Source of the DNA: Aeromonas encheleia | Lineage (GTDB): Bacteria; Pseudomonadota; Gammaproteobacteria; Enterobacterales; Aeromonadaceae | DNA length: 64,000 bases | Reading direction: 5' to 3' | NCBI RefSeq assembly: GCF_900637545.1 | Contig: NZ_LR134376.1 | Span: 4,287,501 to 4,351,500, forward strand | Part shown: positions 1 through 10,491 of the stretch, in pieces | How positions within the stretch are numbered: position 1 is the first letter of the stretch | Layout of the letters: every line of letters begins with the position of its first letter | Translations under genes and position numbers: made by a program | The notes under the pieces: generated by a model | What the model saw: the letters and a program-made list of their open reading frames with translations, nothing else | Told to the model about the DNA's origin: nothing | Databases searched by the model: none

Positions 1-24
1 AATCTGTGAAACCCGTAATCTGGA

Positions 25-1014
25 TTACTCGTCAGCGATGCTGGCGGGCGGCCAATTCTCGAGGCGCATGCCAAGAGACAGACCACGGGAGGCCAACACG
101 TCCTTGATCTCAGTCAGGGACTTCTTACCGAGGTTAGGAGTTTTAAGCAACTCAACTTCGGTACGCTGTACCAGATCACCAATATAGTGGATAGCTTCTG
201 CCTTCAGACAGTTCGCAGAACGAACTGTCAGCTCCAAATCATCGACAGGACGCAGCAGAATCGGATCAAACTCGGGTTTCTCTTCTTTCTTCTCGGGCAC
301 GCTGACATCGCGCAGATCCACGAAGGCTTCCAGTTGTTCAGCCAGAATAGTGGCGGAACGACGGATGGCTTCTTCAGGATCCAGAGTACCATTGGTCTCC
401 ATGTCGATGACCAGCTTGTCCAAGTCGGTACGCTGTTCCACGCGTGCTGCCTCAACATTGTAGGCAATACGAACGATGGGGCTGAACGCGGAGTCCAGCA
501 GCAGGCGACCGATAGGACGCTCTTCATCATCGTTGTGAACACGAGCAGAAGCAGGCACATAACCACGACCGCGCTGAACTTTCAGGCGCATGCTGATTTC
601 AGCATTGGCGCCAGTCAGGTGGCAGATTACGTGCTCCGGGTTTACGATCTCGACTTCATCACCGTGAGTGATATCACCAGCGGTAACGGGGCCTGTTCCA
701 GACTTGGTCAGGGACAGAGTTACCTCGTCCTTGCCTTCCAGCTTCACAGCGATACCTTTCAGGTTGAGCAGGATTTCAAGAATGTCTTCCTGTACACCTT
801 CTTTGCTGCTGTACTCGTGCAGTACTCCGTCAATTTCGACTTCAGTAACCGCACAACCGGGCATAGATGACAGCAAAATACGACGCAGAGCATTGCCCAG
901 CGTGTGACCAAAGCCACGCTCAAGCGGCTCGAGAGTCACTTTCGCGTGAGTCGGGCTAACTTGCTCGATGTCAACTAGCCGCGGTTTAAGAAAATCTGTT
1001 ACAGAACCCAGCAT
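25..1014 (-). CDS. rpoA: RNA polymerase alpha subunit
   Basis: Alpha subunit of RNA polymerase, 329 aa as in E. coli. The N-terminal domain (about 1-235) dimerises and seeds core assembly. The C-terminal domain (about 250-329) contacts UP-element DNA and activators; the DNA-contact stretch TVRSANCLK, holding the counterpart of E. coli Arg265, is present, and the end [10 protein letters not shown] is typical. It is the last complete gene of the alpha operon here; rplQ would be expected just beyond the window edge. Start is the ATG 25 bases after the rpsD stop. Confidence 0.99.
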
Positions 1015-1039
1015 TGTGTCCTCTCTTTAGAAGCTAGCT

Positions 1040-1660
1040 TTACTTGGAGTAAAGCTCGACGATCAGCTGTTCGTTAATGTCGGCAGACAGGTCGGAACGC
1101 TCTGGCAGGCGCTTGAAGGCACCTTCCATCTTAGCAGCGTCAACCTCTACCCAAGTCGGCTTCTCGCGCTGACCAGCAACTTCCAGGGAAGCTTTGATAC
1201 GCGCTTGCTTCTTAGCCTTCTCACGAACGCAGACCACGTCCTCAGGGGATACCTGGAAAGAAGGAACATTTACGACACGGCCGTTTACCATGATGGCTTT
1301 GTGGCTCACCAGCTGACGAGATTCAGCACGGGTAGCGCCGAAGCCCATACGGTAGACGACGTTGTCCAGACGACCTTCCAGCAGCTGCAACAGGTTTTCA
1401 CCGGTGTTACCCTTTTGACGGGCAGCATCGCGGTAGTAGTTGCGGAACTGTTTTTCCAATACGCCGTAGATACGACGAACTTTTTGTTTCTCGCGCAGTT
1501 GCACACCGTAGTCAGACAGACGCGCTTTACGCGCACCGTGTTGACCTGGAACGGTGTCAATCTTGCACTTAGAATCAATCGCACGAACACCAGACTTCAG
1601 GAAGAGGTCGGTGCCCTCACGACGGCTAAGCTTAAGCTTAGGACCGATATATCTTGCCAT
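1040..1660 (-). CDS. rpsD: 30S ribosomal protein S4
   Basis: Primary 16S rRNA-binding protein of the small subunit, 206 aa. It begins [16 protein letters not shown] and has the S4 RNA-binding domain at about 95-155 ([11 protein letters not shown]...SHKAIMVNG). In enterobacteria S4 is the translational repressor of the alpha operon, acting at the rpsM leader; the matching leader is present at 2445-2546, so autogenous control is likely. It lies between rpsK and rpoA. Confidence 0.99.
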   Translation of the reverse strand: MARYIGPKLKLSRREGTDLFLKSGVRAIDSKCKIDTVPGQHGARKARLSDYGVQLREKQKVRRIYGVLEKQFRNYYRDAARQKGNTGENLLQLLEGRLDNVVYRMGFGATRAESRQLVSHKAIMVNGRVVNVPSFQVSPEDVVCVREKAKKQARIKASLEVAGQREKPTWVEVDAAKMEGAFKRLPERSDLSADINEQLIVELYSK

Positions 1661-1699
1661 CTTCTTTCTCCAACAATCCTAGACCAAGTAGCTACAGCG

Positions 1700-2089
1700 T
1701 TATACGCGGCGCTTCTTGGGAGGACGACAACCGTTGTGCGGGATCGGAGTCACATCAGTAATATTAGTGATGCGGAAACCAGCCGCGTTCAGAGCGCGGA
1801 TGGAAGACTCACGACCGGGACCCGGACCTTTGACCATGACTTCCAGGTTCTTCACGCCGTATTCTTTGGCGATCTCACCAGCACGCTCAGCAGCTACCTG
1901 GGCAGCAAACGGAGTGGACTTACGGGAACCACGGAAACCGGAACCACCAGAGGTAGCCCAAGACAGAGCATTGCCCTGACGGTCAGTAATGGTCACGATT
2001 GTGTTGTTGAAAGATGCATGAACGTGTGCAATACCGTCGCTCACTTGCTTTTTAACGCGCTTGCGAGCACGAGTCGGAGTTTTAGCCAT
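1700..2089 (-). CDS. rpsK: 30S ribosomal protein S11
   Basis: Small-subunit platform protein S11, 129 aa. It carries the family signature [17 protein letters not shown] and ends [10 protein letters not shown]. It is the second gene of the alpha operon, 14 bases after rpsM, and should be translationally coupled to it. Confidence 0.99.
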   Translation of the reverse strand: MAKTPTRARKRVKKQVSDGIAHVHASFNNTIVTITDRQGNALSWATSGGSGFRGSRKSTPFAAQVAAERAGEIAKEYGVKNLEVMVKGPGPGRESSIRALNAAGFRITNITDVTPIPHNGCRPPKKRRV

Positions 2090-2103
2090 TTTCTACCTTC
2101 CCG

Positions 2104-2460
2104 TTACTTCTTGATAGCCTTGCGCGGACCCTTACGGGTACGAGCGTTGGTCTTGGTACGTTGACCACGAACAGGCAGGCTACGACGGTGACGCAAACCA
2201 CGGTAGCAACCCAGATCCATCAAGCGTTTGATGTTCATGGAAATCTGACGACGCAAGTCACCTTCAACGGTGAATTTACCTACTTGCTCGCGCAGACTTT
2301 CGATCTGAGCTTCGTCCAAGTCTTTAATTTTCACATTCTCAGCAATACCGGCTGCGGCACAGATGGCCTTGGAGCGGGTACGACCGACGCCATAAATCGC
2401 AGTCAACGCAATGACTGCATGCTTATGGTCAGGAATGTTAATGCCAGCGATACGGGCCAC
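2104..2460 (-). CDS. rpsM: 30S ribosomal protein S13, GTG start
   Basis: S13 of the small-subunit head, 118 aa, contacting P-site tRNA and the 50S bridge. It begins (V/M)[13 protein letters not shown] and ends in the basic tail [11 protein letters not shown]. The start is GTG, preceded by TAGGAGTGAACA. E. coli rpsM also starts with GTG, and that codon lies inside the S4-binding pseudoknot. First gene of the alpha operon. Confidence 0.98.
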   Translation of the reverse strand: MARIAGINIPDHKHAVIALTAIYGVGRTRSKAICAAAGIAENVKIKDLDEAQIESLREQVGKFTVEGDLRRQISMNIKRLMDLGCYRGLRHRRSLPVRGQRTKTNARTRKGPRKAIKK

Positions 2461-2546
2461 TGTTCACTCCTACGTAGCGTAGATAACGACCACCACAAAG
2501 CCCGTGAGCGGATACGTGGCGGTCAACCAATACACAACAAAAGTTG
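2445..2546 (-). promoter_or_regulatory. Alpha-operon leader (S4-responsive ribosome-binding site)
   Basis: Leader of about 87 bases between the predicted transcription start (near 2547) and the GTG of rpsM. It contains ACGGGCTTT and, just before the start, TAGGAGTGAACAGTGGCCCG, closely resembling the E. coli alpha-operon pseudoknot to which S4 binds. The resemblance is by eye; the pseudoknot was not folded. Confidence 0.7.
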
Positions 2547-2553
2547 GCTGGCT

Positions 2554-2582
2554 ATAATAGCCAGCACAACTATTTGTTGCAA
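2554..2582 (-). promoter_or_regulatory. Predicted sigma-70 promoter of the alpha operon
   Basis: TTGCAA (2577-2582) and TATTAT (2554-2559) are separated by 17 bases. The -10 box lies inside a perfect hairpin (2547-2565, arms GCTGGCTA and TAGCCAGC) followed on the minus strand by ACTTTTG, so the same bases may form a weak terminator for secY-rpmJ transcripts. Confidence 0.6.
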
Positions 2583-2598
2583 GTACTAACCGTAAAAA

Positions 2599-2712
2599 TT
2601 AGCCTTGGCGCTGTTTATGCTTTGGCTCGCTGCAAATCACACGCACCACACCGTGACGCTTGATGATTTTGCAGTTACGGCAGATTGCCTTAACGGAAGC
2701 ACGAACTTTCAT
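2599..2712 (-). CDS. rpmJ: 50S ribosomal protein L36
   Basis: The smallest large-subunit protein, 37 aa, beginning [15 protein letters not shown]. Zinc-ribbon ligands are visible: Cys11, Cys14, Cys27 and His32. This is the zinc-binding (C+) form rather than the zinc-independent paralogue. It follows secY by 27 bases and is the last gene of the spc operon, the usual order in this class. Confidence 0.97.
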   Translation of the reverse strand: MKVRASVKAICRNCKIIKRHGVVRVICSEPKHKQRQG

Positions 2713-2739
2713 TGCTTAACTCCGTAACTACGCCGACCT

Positions 2740-4068
2740 TTAGCGGCCGTAGCCCTTCAGGTTGGCCTTCCTCAGGACGTCGCCATATTGATGAGACATC
2801 ATATGGGTTTGTACCTGAGCCATGAAGTCCATGATAACTACCACGATAATCAGCAGCGAGGTGCCACCGAAGTAGAACTGTACGTTCCAGGCAGTCATCA
2901 AGAACTGGGGTACCAGACAGATAAAGGTGATATAGAGCGCACCTGCCAATGTCAGGCGAGTCATAACCTTATCGATGTAACGTGCTGTCTGCTCGCCCGG
3001 GCGGATCCCCGGGATAAAGGCTCCACTCTTCTTCAAGTTATCTGCTGTCTCGCGGGGGTTGAACACCAGCGCGGTATAGAAGAAGCAGAAGAAGATAATG
3101 GCTGCTGCATAGAGCATCTCATACAAGGGTTGACCCGGCTGCAGGACCATAGAGACCTGCTGCAGAACGTCAGCTACCTTGCCCTCGCCCTGACCAAACC
3201 AAGAGGTAATGGTCCCAGGGAAGAGGATGATGCTGGATGCGAAAATCGCAGGAATCACACCGGCCATATTTACTTTCAACGGCAGGTGTGTGCTTTGCGC
3301 GGCGAATACCTGGCGGCCTTGTTGACGCTTGGCGTAGTTCACGACGATACGACGCTGACCACGTTCCACGAACACCACAAAGTAAGTCACTGCGAAAACA
3401 ATCAAGCCCAGCAACAACAACAGCAGGATGTGCAATTCCCCTTGACGTGCCTGTTCGGCCGTAGCGCCAATGGCATGAGGCAGACCAGCAACGATACCCG
3501 TGAAAATAATCAACGAGATACCATTACCAATCCCACGCTCGGTAATCTGTTCACCCAACCACATCAAGAACATGGTACCGGTGACCAGACTCACAACGGC
3601 CGTGAAATAGAAGCCCAAACCCGGATGAGTCACGAGTCCCTGCATCATATTCGGCAGACCGGTTGCAATACCAATGGCCTGGAAAGTTCCCAAAACCAGC
3701 GTGCCCCAACGGGTATATTGGCTAATCTTGCGACGGCCGGATTCACCTTCTTTCTTGAGTTCAGCAAGAGCGGGGTGAACCACAGTCAGCAGCTGGATAA
3801 TGATCGACGCCGAAATGTACGGCATGATCCCCAGTGCAAGAATAGAAGCACGCGAGAGTGCACCACCACTGAACATGTTAAACATCTCAATGATGGTGCC
3901 CTTCTGTTGTTGGAACAACTCGGCCAGTACGGCGGCGTCAATACCAGGAATAGGCACATAAGAGCCTGCACGGAAAACGATAATCGCCCCGAGAACGAAG
4001 AGCAGACGGCTCTTCAGTTCACTCAGACCACCCTGTGCTTTAACATCCAATCCTGGTTTCTTAGCCAT
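2740..4068 (-). CDS. secY: Preprotein translocase subunit SecY
   Basis: Central channel of the Sec translocon, 442 aa with about ten membrane segments. The N-terminus ends its cytosolic part in [19 protein letters not shown]. The second cytoplasmic loop contains [18 protein letters not shown] and the late loop [20 protein letters not shown], both SecY landmarks for ribosome and SecA contact. It sits between rplO and rpmJ as in E. coli. Confidence 0.98.
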   Translation of the reverse strand: MAKKPGLDVKAQGGLSELKSRLLFVLGAIIVFRAGSYVPIPGIDAAVLAELFQQQKGTIIEMFNMFSGGALSRASILALGIMPYISASIIIQLLTVVHPALAELKKEGESGRRKISQYTRWGTLVLGTFQAIGIATGLPNMMQGLVTHPGLGFYFTAVVSLVTGTMFLMWLGEQITERGIGNGISLIIFTGIVAGLPHAIGATAEQARQGELHILLLLLLGLIVFAVTYFVVFVERGQRRIVVNYAKRQQGRQVFAAQSTHLPLKVNMAGVIPAIFASSIILFPGTITSWFGQGEGKVADVLQQVSMVLQPGQPLYEMLYAAAIIFFCFFYTALVFNPRETADNLKKSGAFIPGIRPGEQTARYIDKVMTRLTLAGALYITFICLVPQFLMTAWNVQFYFGGTSLLIIVVVIMDFMAQVQTHMMSHQYGDVLRKANLKGYGR

Positions 4069-4076
4069 TGTACTGA

Positions 4077-4514
4077 TTATTCCTCGATTTTACCGCCAGC
4101 GGCCTCGATGGCTGCACGTGCACCTTTGGTGACGGACAGACCACGAACGGTCACAGCACGGTCAATGTTGCCAGACAGAACAACTTTAGCGAAAACGATG
4201 TTCTTAGTAACAACACCGGCTTGCTTCAGAGTGCTCAAATCGACCACATCACCTTCTACCAGGGCCAGTTCGTTCAGACGCACTTCGGCAGATACCAAAG
4301 ATTTGCGAGAGAAGAAACCGAACTTCGGCAGACGGATTTTCAAAGGCATCTGACCACCTTCGAAACCGTTGCGGACTTTCCCGCCACCGGAACGAGAGGT
4401 TTGGCCTTTCACACCACGACCACCAGTCTTGCCCAGACCTGAACCGATACCACGGCCCGGACGGTGCTTAGCAGACTTGGAACCTGGGGCCGGAGACAGA
4501 GTATTCAGACGCAT
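4077..4514 (-). CDS. rplO: 50S ribosomal protein L15
   Basis: Late-assembly 50S protein, 145 aa. The N-terminus is [13 protein letters not shown], followed by the Gly/Arg-rich segment [15 protein letters not shown] typical of L15. It starts 2 bases after the rpmD stop and precedes secY by 8 bases, so it is part of the spc operon. Confidence 0.98.
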   Translation of the reverse strand: MRLNTLSPAPGSKSAKHRPGRGIGSGLGKTGGRGVKGQTSRSGGGKVRNGFEGGQMPLKIRLPKFGFFSRKSLVSAEVRLNELALVEGDVVDLSTLKQAGVVTKNIVFAKVVLSGNIDRAVTVRGLSVTKGARAAIEAAGGKIEE

Positions 4515-4516
4515 GC

Positions 4517-4696
4517 TTAGCCCTCCACCTTAACCATGTAATAAACCTGGTTGATCATACCGCGTACGCAAGGAGTATCTTCCAGCTCGACGGTGTGACC
4601 AATGCGACGCAGACCCAGACCACGCAGAGTCGCCTTATGCTTTGGCAGACGGCCGATAGAGCTGCGAGTTTGAGTTACTTTTACAGTGTTAGCCAT
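4517..4696 (-). CDS. rpmD: 50S ribosomal protein L30
   Basis: 59 aa, beginning [20 protein letters not shown] and ending VYYMVKVEG. The single-domain L30 length and the motif RGLGLRRI match the family. It lies between rpsE (6 bases upstream) and rplO (2 bases downstream), its conserved spc-operon place. Confidence 0.97.
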   Translation of the reverse strand: MANTVKVTQTRSSIGRLPKHKATLRGLGLRRIGHTVELEDTPCVRGMINQVYYMVKVEG

Positions 4697-4702
4697 GTCG
4701 CA

Positions 4703-5203
4703 TTACCCCAGAATTTCTTCAACGCGCAGACCACGCTTGGCAGCGATCTGAGCCGGGGATTGACCCTGCACCAGAGCGTCGACAGTTGCGCGAACAACGT
4801 TGATTGGGTTGGTGGAACCGTAGGTCTTAGCCAGCACGTTGTGGATACCAGCAACTTCCAGCACAGCACGCATGGCGCCGCCTGCAATGATACCAGTACC
4901 TTGTGAGGCCGGCTTCATGAACACGGTGGAGCCAGAGTGAACACCACGCACCGGATGGTGCAGAGTGCCATTGTTCAGCTCAACTTTGCTCAGGTTACGC
5001 TTAGCCTGTTCCATTGCCTTTTGAATGGCAGCTGGAACTTCACGGGCTTTACCGTAACCGTAACCTACACGGCCGTTACCATCACCCACCACGGTCAACG
5101 CGGTGAAGGACATGATACGACCACCTTTAACAGTTTTCGAAACACGGTTTACTGCAATCAGCTTTTCTTGCAGTTCGCCGGCTTGAGATTCGACTTTAGC
5201 CAT
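4703..5203 (-). CDS. rpsE: 30S ribosomal protein S5
   Basis: 166 aa small-subunit protein near the decoding region; in E. coli, S5 variants alter translational accuracy. The double-stranded RNA-binding-like N-terminal half carries [17 protein letters not shown] and [10 protein letters not shown]. The C-terminal half contains [15 protein letters not shown]. Confidence 0.98.
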   Translation of the reverse strand: MAKVESQAGELQEKLIAVNRVSKTVKGGRIMSFTALTVVGDGNGRVGYGYGKAREVPAAIQKAMEQAKRNLSKVELNNGTLHHPVRGVHSGSTVFMKPASQGTGIIAGGAMRAVLEVAGIHNVLAKTYGSTNPINVVRATVDALVQGQSPAQIAAKRGLRVEEILG

Positions 5204-5217
5204 CTTCGACTCCTAGC

Positions 5218-5571
5218 TTAGAACTGAAGACCAGCGTCACGAGCAGCGGTAGCCAGAGCGGCTACACGACCGTGATACTTGAAACCGGAACGATCGAAAG
5301 ATACGTTCTGAACGCCTTTGGCAATAGCACGCTCAGCGATTGCTTTACCTACTGCGGTAGCTGCATCAGCATTACCGGAGTATTTAAGCGCTTCACTGAT
5401 GGCTTTCTCTACTGTAGAAGCAGAGGCCAGAACTTCGGAACCGTTGGCTGCGATAACCTGCGCGTAGATATGACGCGGGGTACGGTGAACAACCAGACGG
5501 GTCGCTCCCAGTTCCTGCATCTTCTTCCGAGCACGAGTAGCACGACGGAGACGAGCTGCTTTCTTGTCCAT
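5218..5571 (-). CDS. rplR: 50S ribosomal protein L18
   Basis: 5S rRNA-binding protein of the central protuberance, 117 aa. It starts [17 protein letters not shown] and ends [17 protein letters not shown]. It lies between rplF and rpsE in the spc operon. Confidence 0.98.
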   Translation of the reverse strand: MDKKAARLRRATRARKKMQELGATRLVVHRTPRHIYAQVIAANGSEVLASASTVEKAISEALKYSGNADAATAVGKAIAERAIAKGVQNVSFDRSGFKYHGRVAALATAARDAGLQF

Positions 5572-5580
5572 AGTGTTACC

Positions 5581-6114
5581 TTACTTCTTCTTAGCTTCTT
5601 TAGTACGCACTTGCTCGTTGGCATAGCGTACACCCTTGCCCTTGTAGGGCTCCGGAGCGCGGTAAGAACGGATATCGGCGGCGACTTGGCCAACCAGCTG
5701 CTTGTCCACACCACGGAGAACGATCTCAGTAGCAGTCGGGCATTCAGCGGTGACACCAGCCGGCAGCGCATGCTCTACCGGGTGAGAGAAGCCCAGAGCC
5801 AGCGCGACAGCATTGCCCTTGATGGAGGCTTTGTAACCCACACCAACCAGCTGCAGCTTACGCTCGAAGCCTTGGGTAACACCGATTACCATGTTGTTAG
5901 CCAATGCACGTGCAGTACCGGCCTGAGCGTCAGCACCAGCGATGCCGTCGCGCGGGGCGAACTTCAGTACATTGTCTTCTTTGGTCACTTCTACACCGGC
6001 GTGGATGGAACGAACCAGGGAACCTTTACCACCTTTGATGGACAGTTCCTGACCGTTCAGAGTCACCTCTACGCCAGCAGGAATAGTGACGGGTGCCTTA
6101 GCAACGCGAGACAT
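5581..6114 (-). CDS. rplF: 50S ribosomal protein L6
   Basis: 177 aa protein with two repeated alpha/beta domains next to the GTPase centre. The chosen ATG gives [14 protein letters not shown], the family N-terminus, preceded by AGGAGGT. An upstream in-frame start would add 22 residues overlapping rpsH and is unlikely. The C-terminal signature [14 protein letters not shown] is present. Confidence 0.98.
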   Translation of the reverse strand: MSRVAKAPVTIPAGVEVTLNGQELSIKGGKGSLVRSIHAGVEVTKEDNVLKFAPRDGIAGADAQAGTARALANNMVIGVTQGFERKLQLVGVGYKASIKGNAVALALGFSHPVEHALPAGVTAECPTATEIVLRGVDKQLVGQVAADIRSYRAPEPYKGKGVRYANEQVRTKEAKKK

Positions 6115-6127
6115 TTCCGACCTCCTA

Positions 6128-6520
6128 TTAAGCGACGTAGCAGATGATCTCACCACCCATGCTTGCCTGACGGGCAGCACGGTCGGTCATCACACCTTTA
6201 GACGTGGACACGATAGCAACACCGAGACCGCCCATAACTTTCGGCAGATCAGTAGTGCGCTTGTAAATACGCAGGCCGGGACGGCTCACGCGTTGGATCA
6301 GTTCTACAACCGGCTTGCCCTGGAAATATTTCAGTTCAATTTCCAGTTCCGGCTTCACATCACCTGCTACGGAGTAGCCAGCGATGTAACCTTCTTCTTT
6401 CAGCACGTTGGCAATAGCCACTTTCAGCTTGGAAGAAGGCATGGAAACCGCAACTTTGCTCGCCGCTTGACCGTTACGGATGCGGGTCAGCATGTCCGCG
6501 ATCGGATCTTGCATGCTCAT
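6128..6520 (-). CDS. rpsH: 30S ribosomal protein S8
   Basis: 130 aa primary 16S-binding protein, starting [16 protein letters not shown] and ending [11 protein letters not shown]. In E. coli S8 is the translational repressor of the spc operon, acting near rplE. I did not resolve its mRNA target here. Confidence 0.98.
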   Translation of the reverse strand: MSMQDPIADMLTRIRNGQAASKVAVSMPSSKLKVAIANVLKEEGYIAGYSVAGDVKPELEIELKYFQGKPVVELIQRVSRPGLRIYKRTTDLPKVMGGLGVAIVSTSKGVMTDRAARQASMGGEIICYVA

Positions 6521-6539
6521 AGTCTAACTCCCGAGATTC

Positions 6540-6845
6540 TTACCAAGAGGCCTTTTTGAGACCTGGAATTTCGCCCTTCATGGCATGCTCACGCACCTTG
6601 ATGCGGGACAGGCCAAACTTGCGCAGGAAACCGTGCGGACGACCAGTAATATTGCAACGGTTACGCTGGCGGGACGGACTGGAATCACGGGGCAGCTGTT
6701 GCAGTTGCAAGACAGCATCCCAACGCGCTTCTTCAGAAGCGTTCATATCAACAATGACAGCTTTCAGCTCGGTTCGCTTAGTGGCGAACTTGGCTACCAG
6801 CTTCGCACGCTTTGCTTCACGTGCTTTCATGGATGTTTTAGCCAT
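6540..6845 (-). CDS. rpsN: 30S ribosomal protein S14
   Basis: 101 aa, beginning [20 protein letters not shown] and containing [19 protein letters not shown]. The CxxC zinc motif of short S14 proteins is absent, so this is the long zinc-free type usual in gammaproteobacteria. The start lies 10 bases after rplE. Confidence 0.98.
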   Translation of the reverse strand: MAKTSMKAREAKRAKLVAKFATKRTELKAVIVDMNASEEARWDAVLQLQQLPRDSSPSRQRNRCNITGRPHGFLRKFGLSRIKVREHAMKGEIPGLKKASW

Positions 6846-6855
6846 AACCCTAACC

Positions 6856-7395
6856 TTACTTGCGGAATGGGAAGTTAAAGGCAGCCAGCAGAGCACGGCC
6901 TTCTTCGTCGGTATTCGCGGAAGTGGTGATGGTGATATCCAGACCACGGACGCGATCGACTTTGTCATAGTCGATTTCCGGGAAGATGATTTGCTCACGC
7001 ACGCCCATGGAGTAGTTACCACGACCATCGAACGCTTTAGCGTTCAGGCCACGGAAGTCACGGATACGCGGTACGGAGATGCAAATCAGCCGTTCCAGGA
7101 ACTCCCACATACGCTCGCCACGCAGGGTTACTTTACAACCTATCGGGTAGCCTTCACGAATCTTGAAGCCCGCAACAGATTTGCGAGCTTTGGTGATCAG
7201 TGGCTTCTGACCGGAAATGGCAGCCATATCGGCAGCAGCATTTTCCAGCAGTTTCTTGTCAGAAATCGCCTCACCAACACCCATGTTCAGGGTGATTTTC
7301 TCGATCCGAGGGACTTGCATGATCGTCTTGTAACCGAACTGCTTTGACAGTTCTTTTGCTACATCGGATCTGTAGTAATCATGCAGTTTCGCCAT
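6856..7395 (-). CDS. rplE: 50S ribosomal protein L5
   Basis: 179 aa 5S rRNA-binding protein contacting P-site tRNA. It begins [16 protein letters not shown], carries [15 protein letters not shown] and RIRDFRGL, and ends [11 protein letters not shown]. In E. coli the S8 repressor binds mRNA around this start. Confidence 0.98.
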   Translation of the reverse strand: MAKLHDYYRSDVAKELSKQFGYKTIMQVPRIEKITLNMGVGEAISDKKLLENAAADMAAISGQKPLITKARKSVAGFKIREGYPIGCKVTLRGERMWEFLERLICISVPRIRDFRGLNAKAFDGRGNYSMGVREQIIFPEIDYDKVDRVRGLDITITTSANTDEEGRALLAAFNFPFRK

Positions 7396-7408
7396 CGTTA
7401 AACTCCAA

Positions 7409-7726
7409 TTACTTTACAAGTTCGCCGGTAGACTTGAAGAAACGAACTTTTTTGCCGTCTTCAATCCGGAAACCAACGCGATCAGCCTTGCCAGTGGCAG
7501 AGTTGAACAGCGCTACGTTTGAAACATCGATCGGGGCTTCTTTGGTGATGATACCGCCAGCCTGACCCAATGCGGGTACCGGCTTCTGGTGTTTCTTCAC
7601 CTGGTTGATGCCTTCCACGAGAACCTTACCTTTAGCGATCAGGACTTGAGTGACTTTGCCACGCTTGCCCTTGTCTTTACCGGTAAGAACAATCACTTCG
7701 TCTTCGCGACGGATTTTAGCTGCCAT
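7409..7726 (-). CDS. rplX: 50S ribosomal protein L24
   Basis: 105 aa assembly-initiator protein with an N-terminal KOW domain (about 5-40: [17 protein letters not shown]). It lies between rplN and rplE. Confidence 0.98.
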   Translation of the reverse strand: MAAKIRREDEVIVLTGKDKGKRGKVTQVLIAKGKVLVEGINQVKKHQKPVPALGQAGGIITKEAPIDVSNVALFNSATGKADRVGFRIEDGKKVRFFKSTGELVK

Positions 7727-7737
7727 CGTTCGACTCC

Positions 7738-8106
7738 TTACAGTACTTCGGGTGCCAGGGACACAATCTTCATGAACTTCTCATTACGGAGTTCACGGGT
7801 CACCGGGCCAAAAATACGAGTACCGATTGGCTGTTGGTTGCCGTTAAGCAAAACAGCCGCATTGTTGTCGAAACGGATGACAGAGCCGTCCGGACGACGA
7901 ACGCCTTTACGGGTGCGTACGACCACCGCGTTATACACATCACCTTTCTTCACTTTACCGCGAGGAATAGCTTCCTTGATGGAAACCTTGATGATGTCGC
8001 CGATGCCGGCGTAACGGCGGTGCGAGCCACCCAGAACCTTAATACACATTACACTGCGAGCGCCGGAGTTGTCGGCTACACCCAGCATACTTTGCATCTG
8101 GATCAT
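7738..8106 (-). CDS. rplN: 50S ribosomal protein L14
   Basis: 122 aa, starting [17 protein letters not shown], with the [15 protein letters not shown] signature. It is the first gene of the spc operon, with its own promoter in the 146-base gap upstream. Confidence 0.98.
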   Translation of the reverse strand: MIQMQSMLGVADNSGARSVMCIKVLGGSHRRYAGIGDIIKVSIKEAIPRGKVKKGDVYNAVVVRTRKGVRRPDGSVIRFDNNAAVLLNGNQQPIGTRIFGPVTRELRNEKFMKIVSLAPEVL

Positions 8107-8171
8107 TTTAGTGCTCCGCTTTGTTTACTTCTTATCCCTTCCGGGATCTGGCTGCCTTCAAAAGGCGCGAA

Positions 8172-8200
8172 ACTATAACACAGCTTCTTTTGAAAAGGTA
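8172..8200 (-). promoter_or_regulatory. Predicted spc-operon promoter
   Basis: An extended -10 element, TGT then TATAGT (8172-8177), with a weak -35 TACCTT (8195-8200) 17 bases away. It follows the S10-operon terminator and precedes rplN by about 60 bases, where the E. coli spc promoter is found. Confidence 0.55.
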
Positions 8201-8204
8201 GCCT

Positions 8205-8236
8205 AAAAAACAAACGGCCCCGAAGGGGGGCCGTTT
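8205..8236 (-). terminator. Terminator between the S10 and spc operons
   Basis: Hairpin with arms AAACGGCC and GGCCGTTT around a C/G-rich loop, followed on the minus strand by TTTGTTTTTT. It lies 16 bases after the rpsQ stop. Confidence 0.8.
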
Positions 8237-8252
8237 GGGCAAAAAAGGACCA

Positions 8253-8501
8253 TTAGGCCTTTTCTACGACAGCAACCAGGGTCCAGGACTTGGTCTTGGA
8301 CAGCGGGCGGCATTCGCGGATTTCCACGAGGTCACCAGCTTTACACTCGTTGTTTTCGTCATGTACGTGCAGCTTGGTAGTGCGCTTGATGATCTTACCG
8401 TAGATCGGGTGCTTTACCTTGCGCTCGATAGCGACGGTGATGGACTTGTCCATCTTGTCGCTAATTACACGACCTTGCAGAGTACGGATTTTGTCAGTCA
8501 T
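8253..8501 (-). CDS. rpsQ: 30S ribosomal protein S17
   Basis: 82 aa OB-fold 16S-binding protein beginning [20 protein letters not shown]. The start codon overlaps the rpmC stop by one base (TAATG), implying coupled translation. Last gene of the S10 operon. Confidence 0.98.
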   Translation of the reverse strand: MTDKIRTLQGRVISDKMDKSITVAIERKVKHPIYGKIIKRTTKLHVHDENNECKAGDLVEIRECRPLSKTKSWTLVAVVEKA

Positions 8502-8692
8502 TACGCACCTGCCTTCTCTGTCAGTACAGTCTTAATACGTGCGACGTCACGACGCACTTGTTTCAGAGTGTGAGTCTGAGCCAGCTGGCCGGTGGATGCT
8601 TGCATGCGCATGTTGAATTGCTCACGCAGCAGACCCAGCAGCTCCTGGTTCAGTTCATCGACGCTCTTTTGACGCAGATCTTGGGCTTTCAT
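8501..8692 (-). CDS. rpmC: 50S ribosomal protein L29
   Basis: 63 aa helical hairpin protein at the exit tunnel; [20 protein letters not shown] is the family N-terminus. The ATG overlaps the rplP stop by one base (TGATG); a GTG one codon upstream is less likely. Confidence 0.97.
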   Translation of the reverse strand: MKAQDLRQKSVDELNQELLGLLREQFNMRMQASTGQLAQTHTLKQVRRDVARIKTVLTEKAGA

Positions 8693-9105
8693 CACATCAC
8701 CGTCTTAATTACGAAAGTGGTCTGAACGGACAGCTTGGCAGCGGCCAGGGCGAAGGCTTCACGAGCCAGAGCCTCAGGAACACCATCCATCTCGTACAGA
8801 ACCTTGCCAGGTTGGATCGGGCATACCCAGTATTCGACGTTACCCTTACCTTTACCCATACGAACTTCGAGGGGCTTTTCGGTAATCGGCTTGTCCGGGA
8901 ACACACGGATCCAGATCTTACCCTGACGCTTAACGTGACGGGTCATGGCACGACGGGCTGCTTCGATTTGACGAGCAGTCAGTTGACCACGGGTAGTCGC
9001 CTTCAGGCCAAAGGTACCGAAGGAAACTTCGTTACCAGAGTTGGCCAGACCGCGGTTACGACCTTTGTGGGTCTTGCGGAATTTAGTACGCTTTGGTTGC
9101 AACAT
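8692..9105 (-). CDS. rplP: 50S ribosomal protein L16
   Basis: 137 aa protein near the A site. It begins [20 protein letters not shown] and contains [19 protein letters not shown] and [11 protein letters not shown]. It lies between rpsC and rpmC. Confidence 0.98.
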   Translation of the reverse strand: MLQPKRTKFRKTHKGRNRGLANSGNEVSFGTFGLKATTRGQLTARQIEAARRAMTRHVKRQGKIWIRVFPDKPITEKPLEVRMGKGKGNVEYWVCPIQPGKVLYEMDGVPEALAREAFALAAAKLSVQTTFVIKTVM

Positions 9106-9118
9106 TTACCGAATCTCC

Positions 9119-9832
9119 TTACTTAGCAGCGCGGCGCTTGTTGTCACGCTTGGGCTTTGCAGGAGCTTGCTCTTGAGCAGCGGCAGCATTGACTGCAGCC
9201 AGACCGCCCAGAACTTCGCCCTTGAAGATCCAAACTTTGACGCCGATCACACCGTAAGTGGTGTGGGCTTCAGAAGTTGCGTAGTCGATGTCGGCACGCA
9301 GGGTGTGCAAAGGCACACGACCTTCACGGTACCATTCGGTACGCGCGATTTCAGCGCCGCCCAGACGACCGGACACTTCCACTTTGATGCCCTTGGCACC
9401 CAGGCGCATGGCGTTCTGTACGGCGCGCTTCATAGCACGACGGAACATTACGCGACGTTCCAGCTGGGAAGTGATGCTGTCGGCAACGAGTTTGCCATCC
9501 AGCTCCGGCTTGCGGACTTCGGAAATGTTGATCTGAGCAGGCACGCCAGCAATGACGGCGACGGCTTTGCGCAGTTTCTCAACGTCTTCGCCTTTCTTAC
9601 CGATCACAACACCCGGACGAGCGGTGTGAATGGTCACACGGATGCTCTTGGCCGGACGCTCGATGGTGATCTTGGACAAGGACGCGTTTTTCAGCTCCTT
9701 GGTCAGGAACTGGCGTACTTGAAAATCGCTGTACAGGTTGTCAGCGAAGTCTTTGGTGTTCGCGAACCAGGTAGAATTCCAAGGCTTGGTAATACCCAGG
9801 CGAATGCCATTAGGATGTACTTTCTGACCCAT
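9119..9832 (-). CDS. rpsC: 30S ribosomal protein S3
   Basis: 237 aa protein at the mRNA entry channel. The KH domain spans about 40-110 ([17 protein letters not shown] carries the GxxG loop) and the C-terminal domain contains [15 protein letters not shown]. The C-terminal tail is Ala/Lys-rich ([18 protein letters not shown]). Confidence 0.98.
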   Translation of the reverse strand: MGQKVHPNGIRLGITKPWNSTWFANTKDFADNLYSDFQVRQFLTKELKNASLSKITIERPAKSIRVTIHTARPGVVIGKKGEDVEKLRKAVAVIAGVPAQINISEVRKPELDGKLVADSITSQLERRVMFRRAMKRAVQNAMRLGAKGIKVEVSGRLGGAEIARTEWYREGRVPLHTLRADIDYATSEAHTTYGVIGVKVWIFKGEVLGGLAAVNAAAAQEQAPAKPKRDNKRRAAK

Positions 9833-9835
9833 TGC

Positions 9836-10180
9836 TTATCTCCCAGCCTTAGCGTCGGATACCACTACAGTGATGTGAGCGGTACGCTTGAGGATACGAT
9901 CCGCGCGACCTTTGGCACGAGGACGGATGCGCTTCATGGAGGGACCTTCGTCGACCATGATAGTAGCAACACGCAGGGCGTCGATGTCGGCGCCTTCGTT
10001 GTGCTCAGCGTTTGCAATGGCAGATTCCAGCACTTTCTTCACCAGAACAGCAGCCTTTTTCGGGCTGAAGGTCAGGAGAGTCAGAGCCTTGTCTACGGAC
10101 AGACCACGTACTTGATCGGCTACCAGACGAGCTTTCTGGGCAGAAGTACGGGCATAACGGTGTTTAGCGATAGCTTCCAT
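9836..10180 (-). CDS. rplV: 50S ribosomal protein L22
   Basis: 114 aa; the extended loop lines the exit tunnel. The signature [15 protein letters not shown] and the C-terminal [10 protein letters not shown] are present. Two adjacent ATGs occur; the second is chosen because AAGGG is then about 7 bases upstream and the N-terminus [16 protein letters not shown] fits the family. Confidence 0.97.
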   Translation of the reverse strand: MEAIAKHRYARTSAQKARLVADQVRGLSVDKALTLLTFSPKKAAVLVKKVLESAIANAEHNEGADIDALRVATIMVDEGPSMKRIRPRAKGRADRILKRTAHITVVVSDAKAGR

Positions 10181-10190
10181 CATTTATCCC

Positions 10191-10484
<294 letters not shown>

Positions 10485-10491
10485 TTAACAA

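Noticed and set aside
2788-4353. 521-codon frame antisense to secY and rplO
   Set aside because: It covers two universally conserved genes in reverse and its Gln/His/Asn-rich translation lacks any domain.
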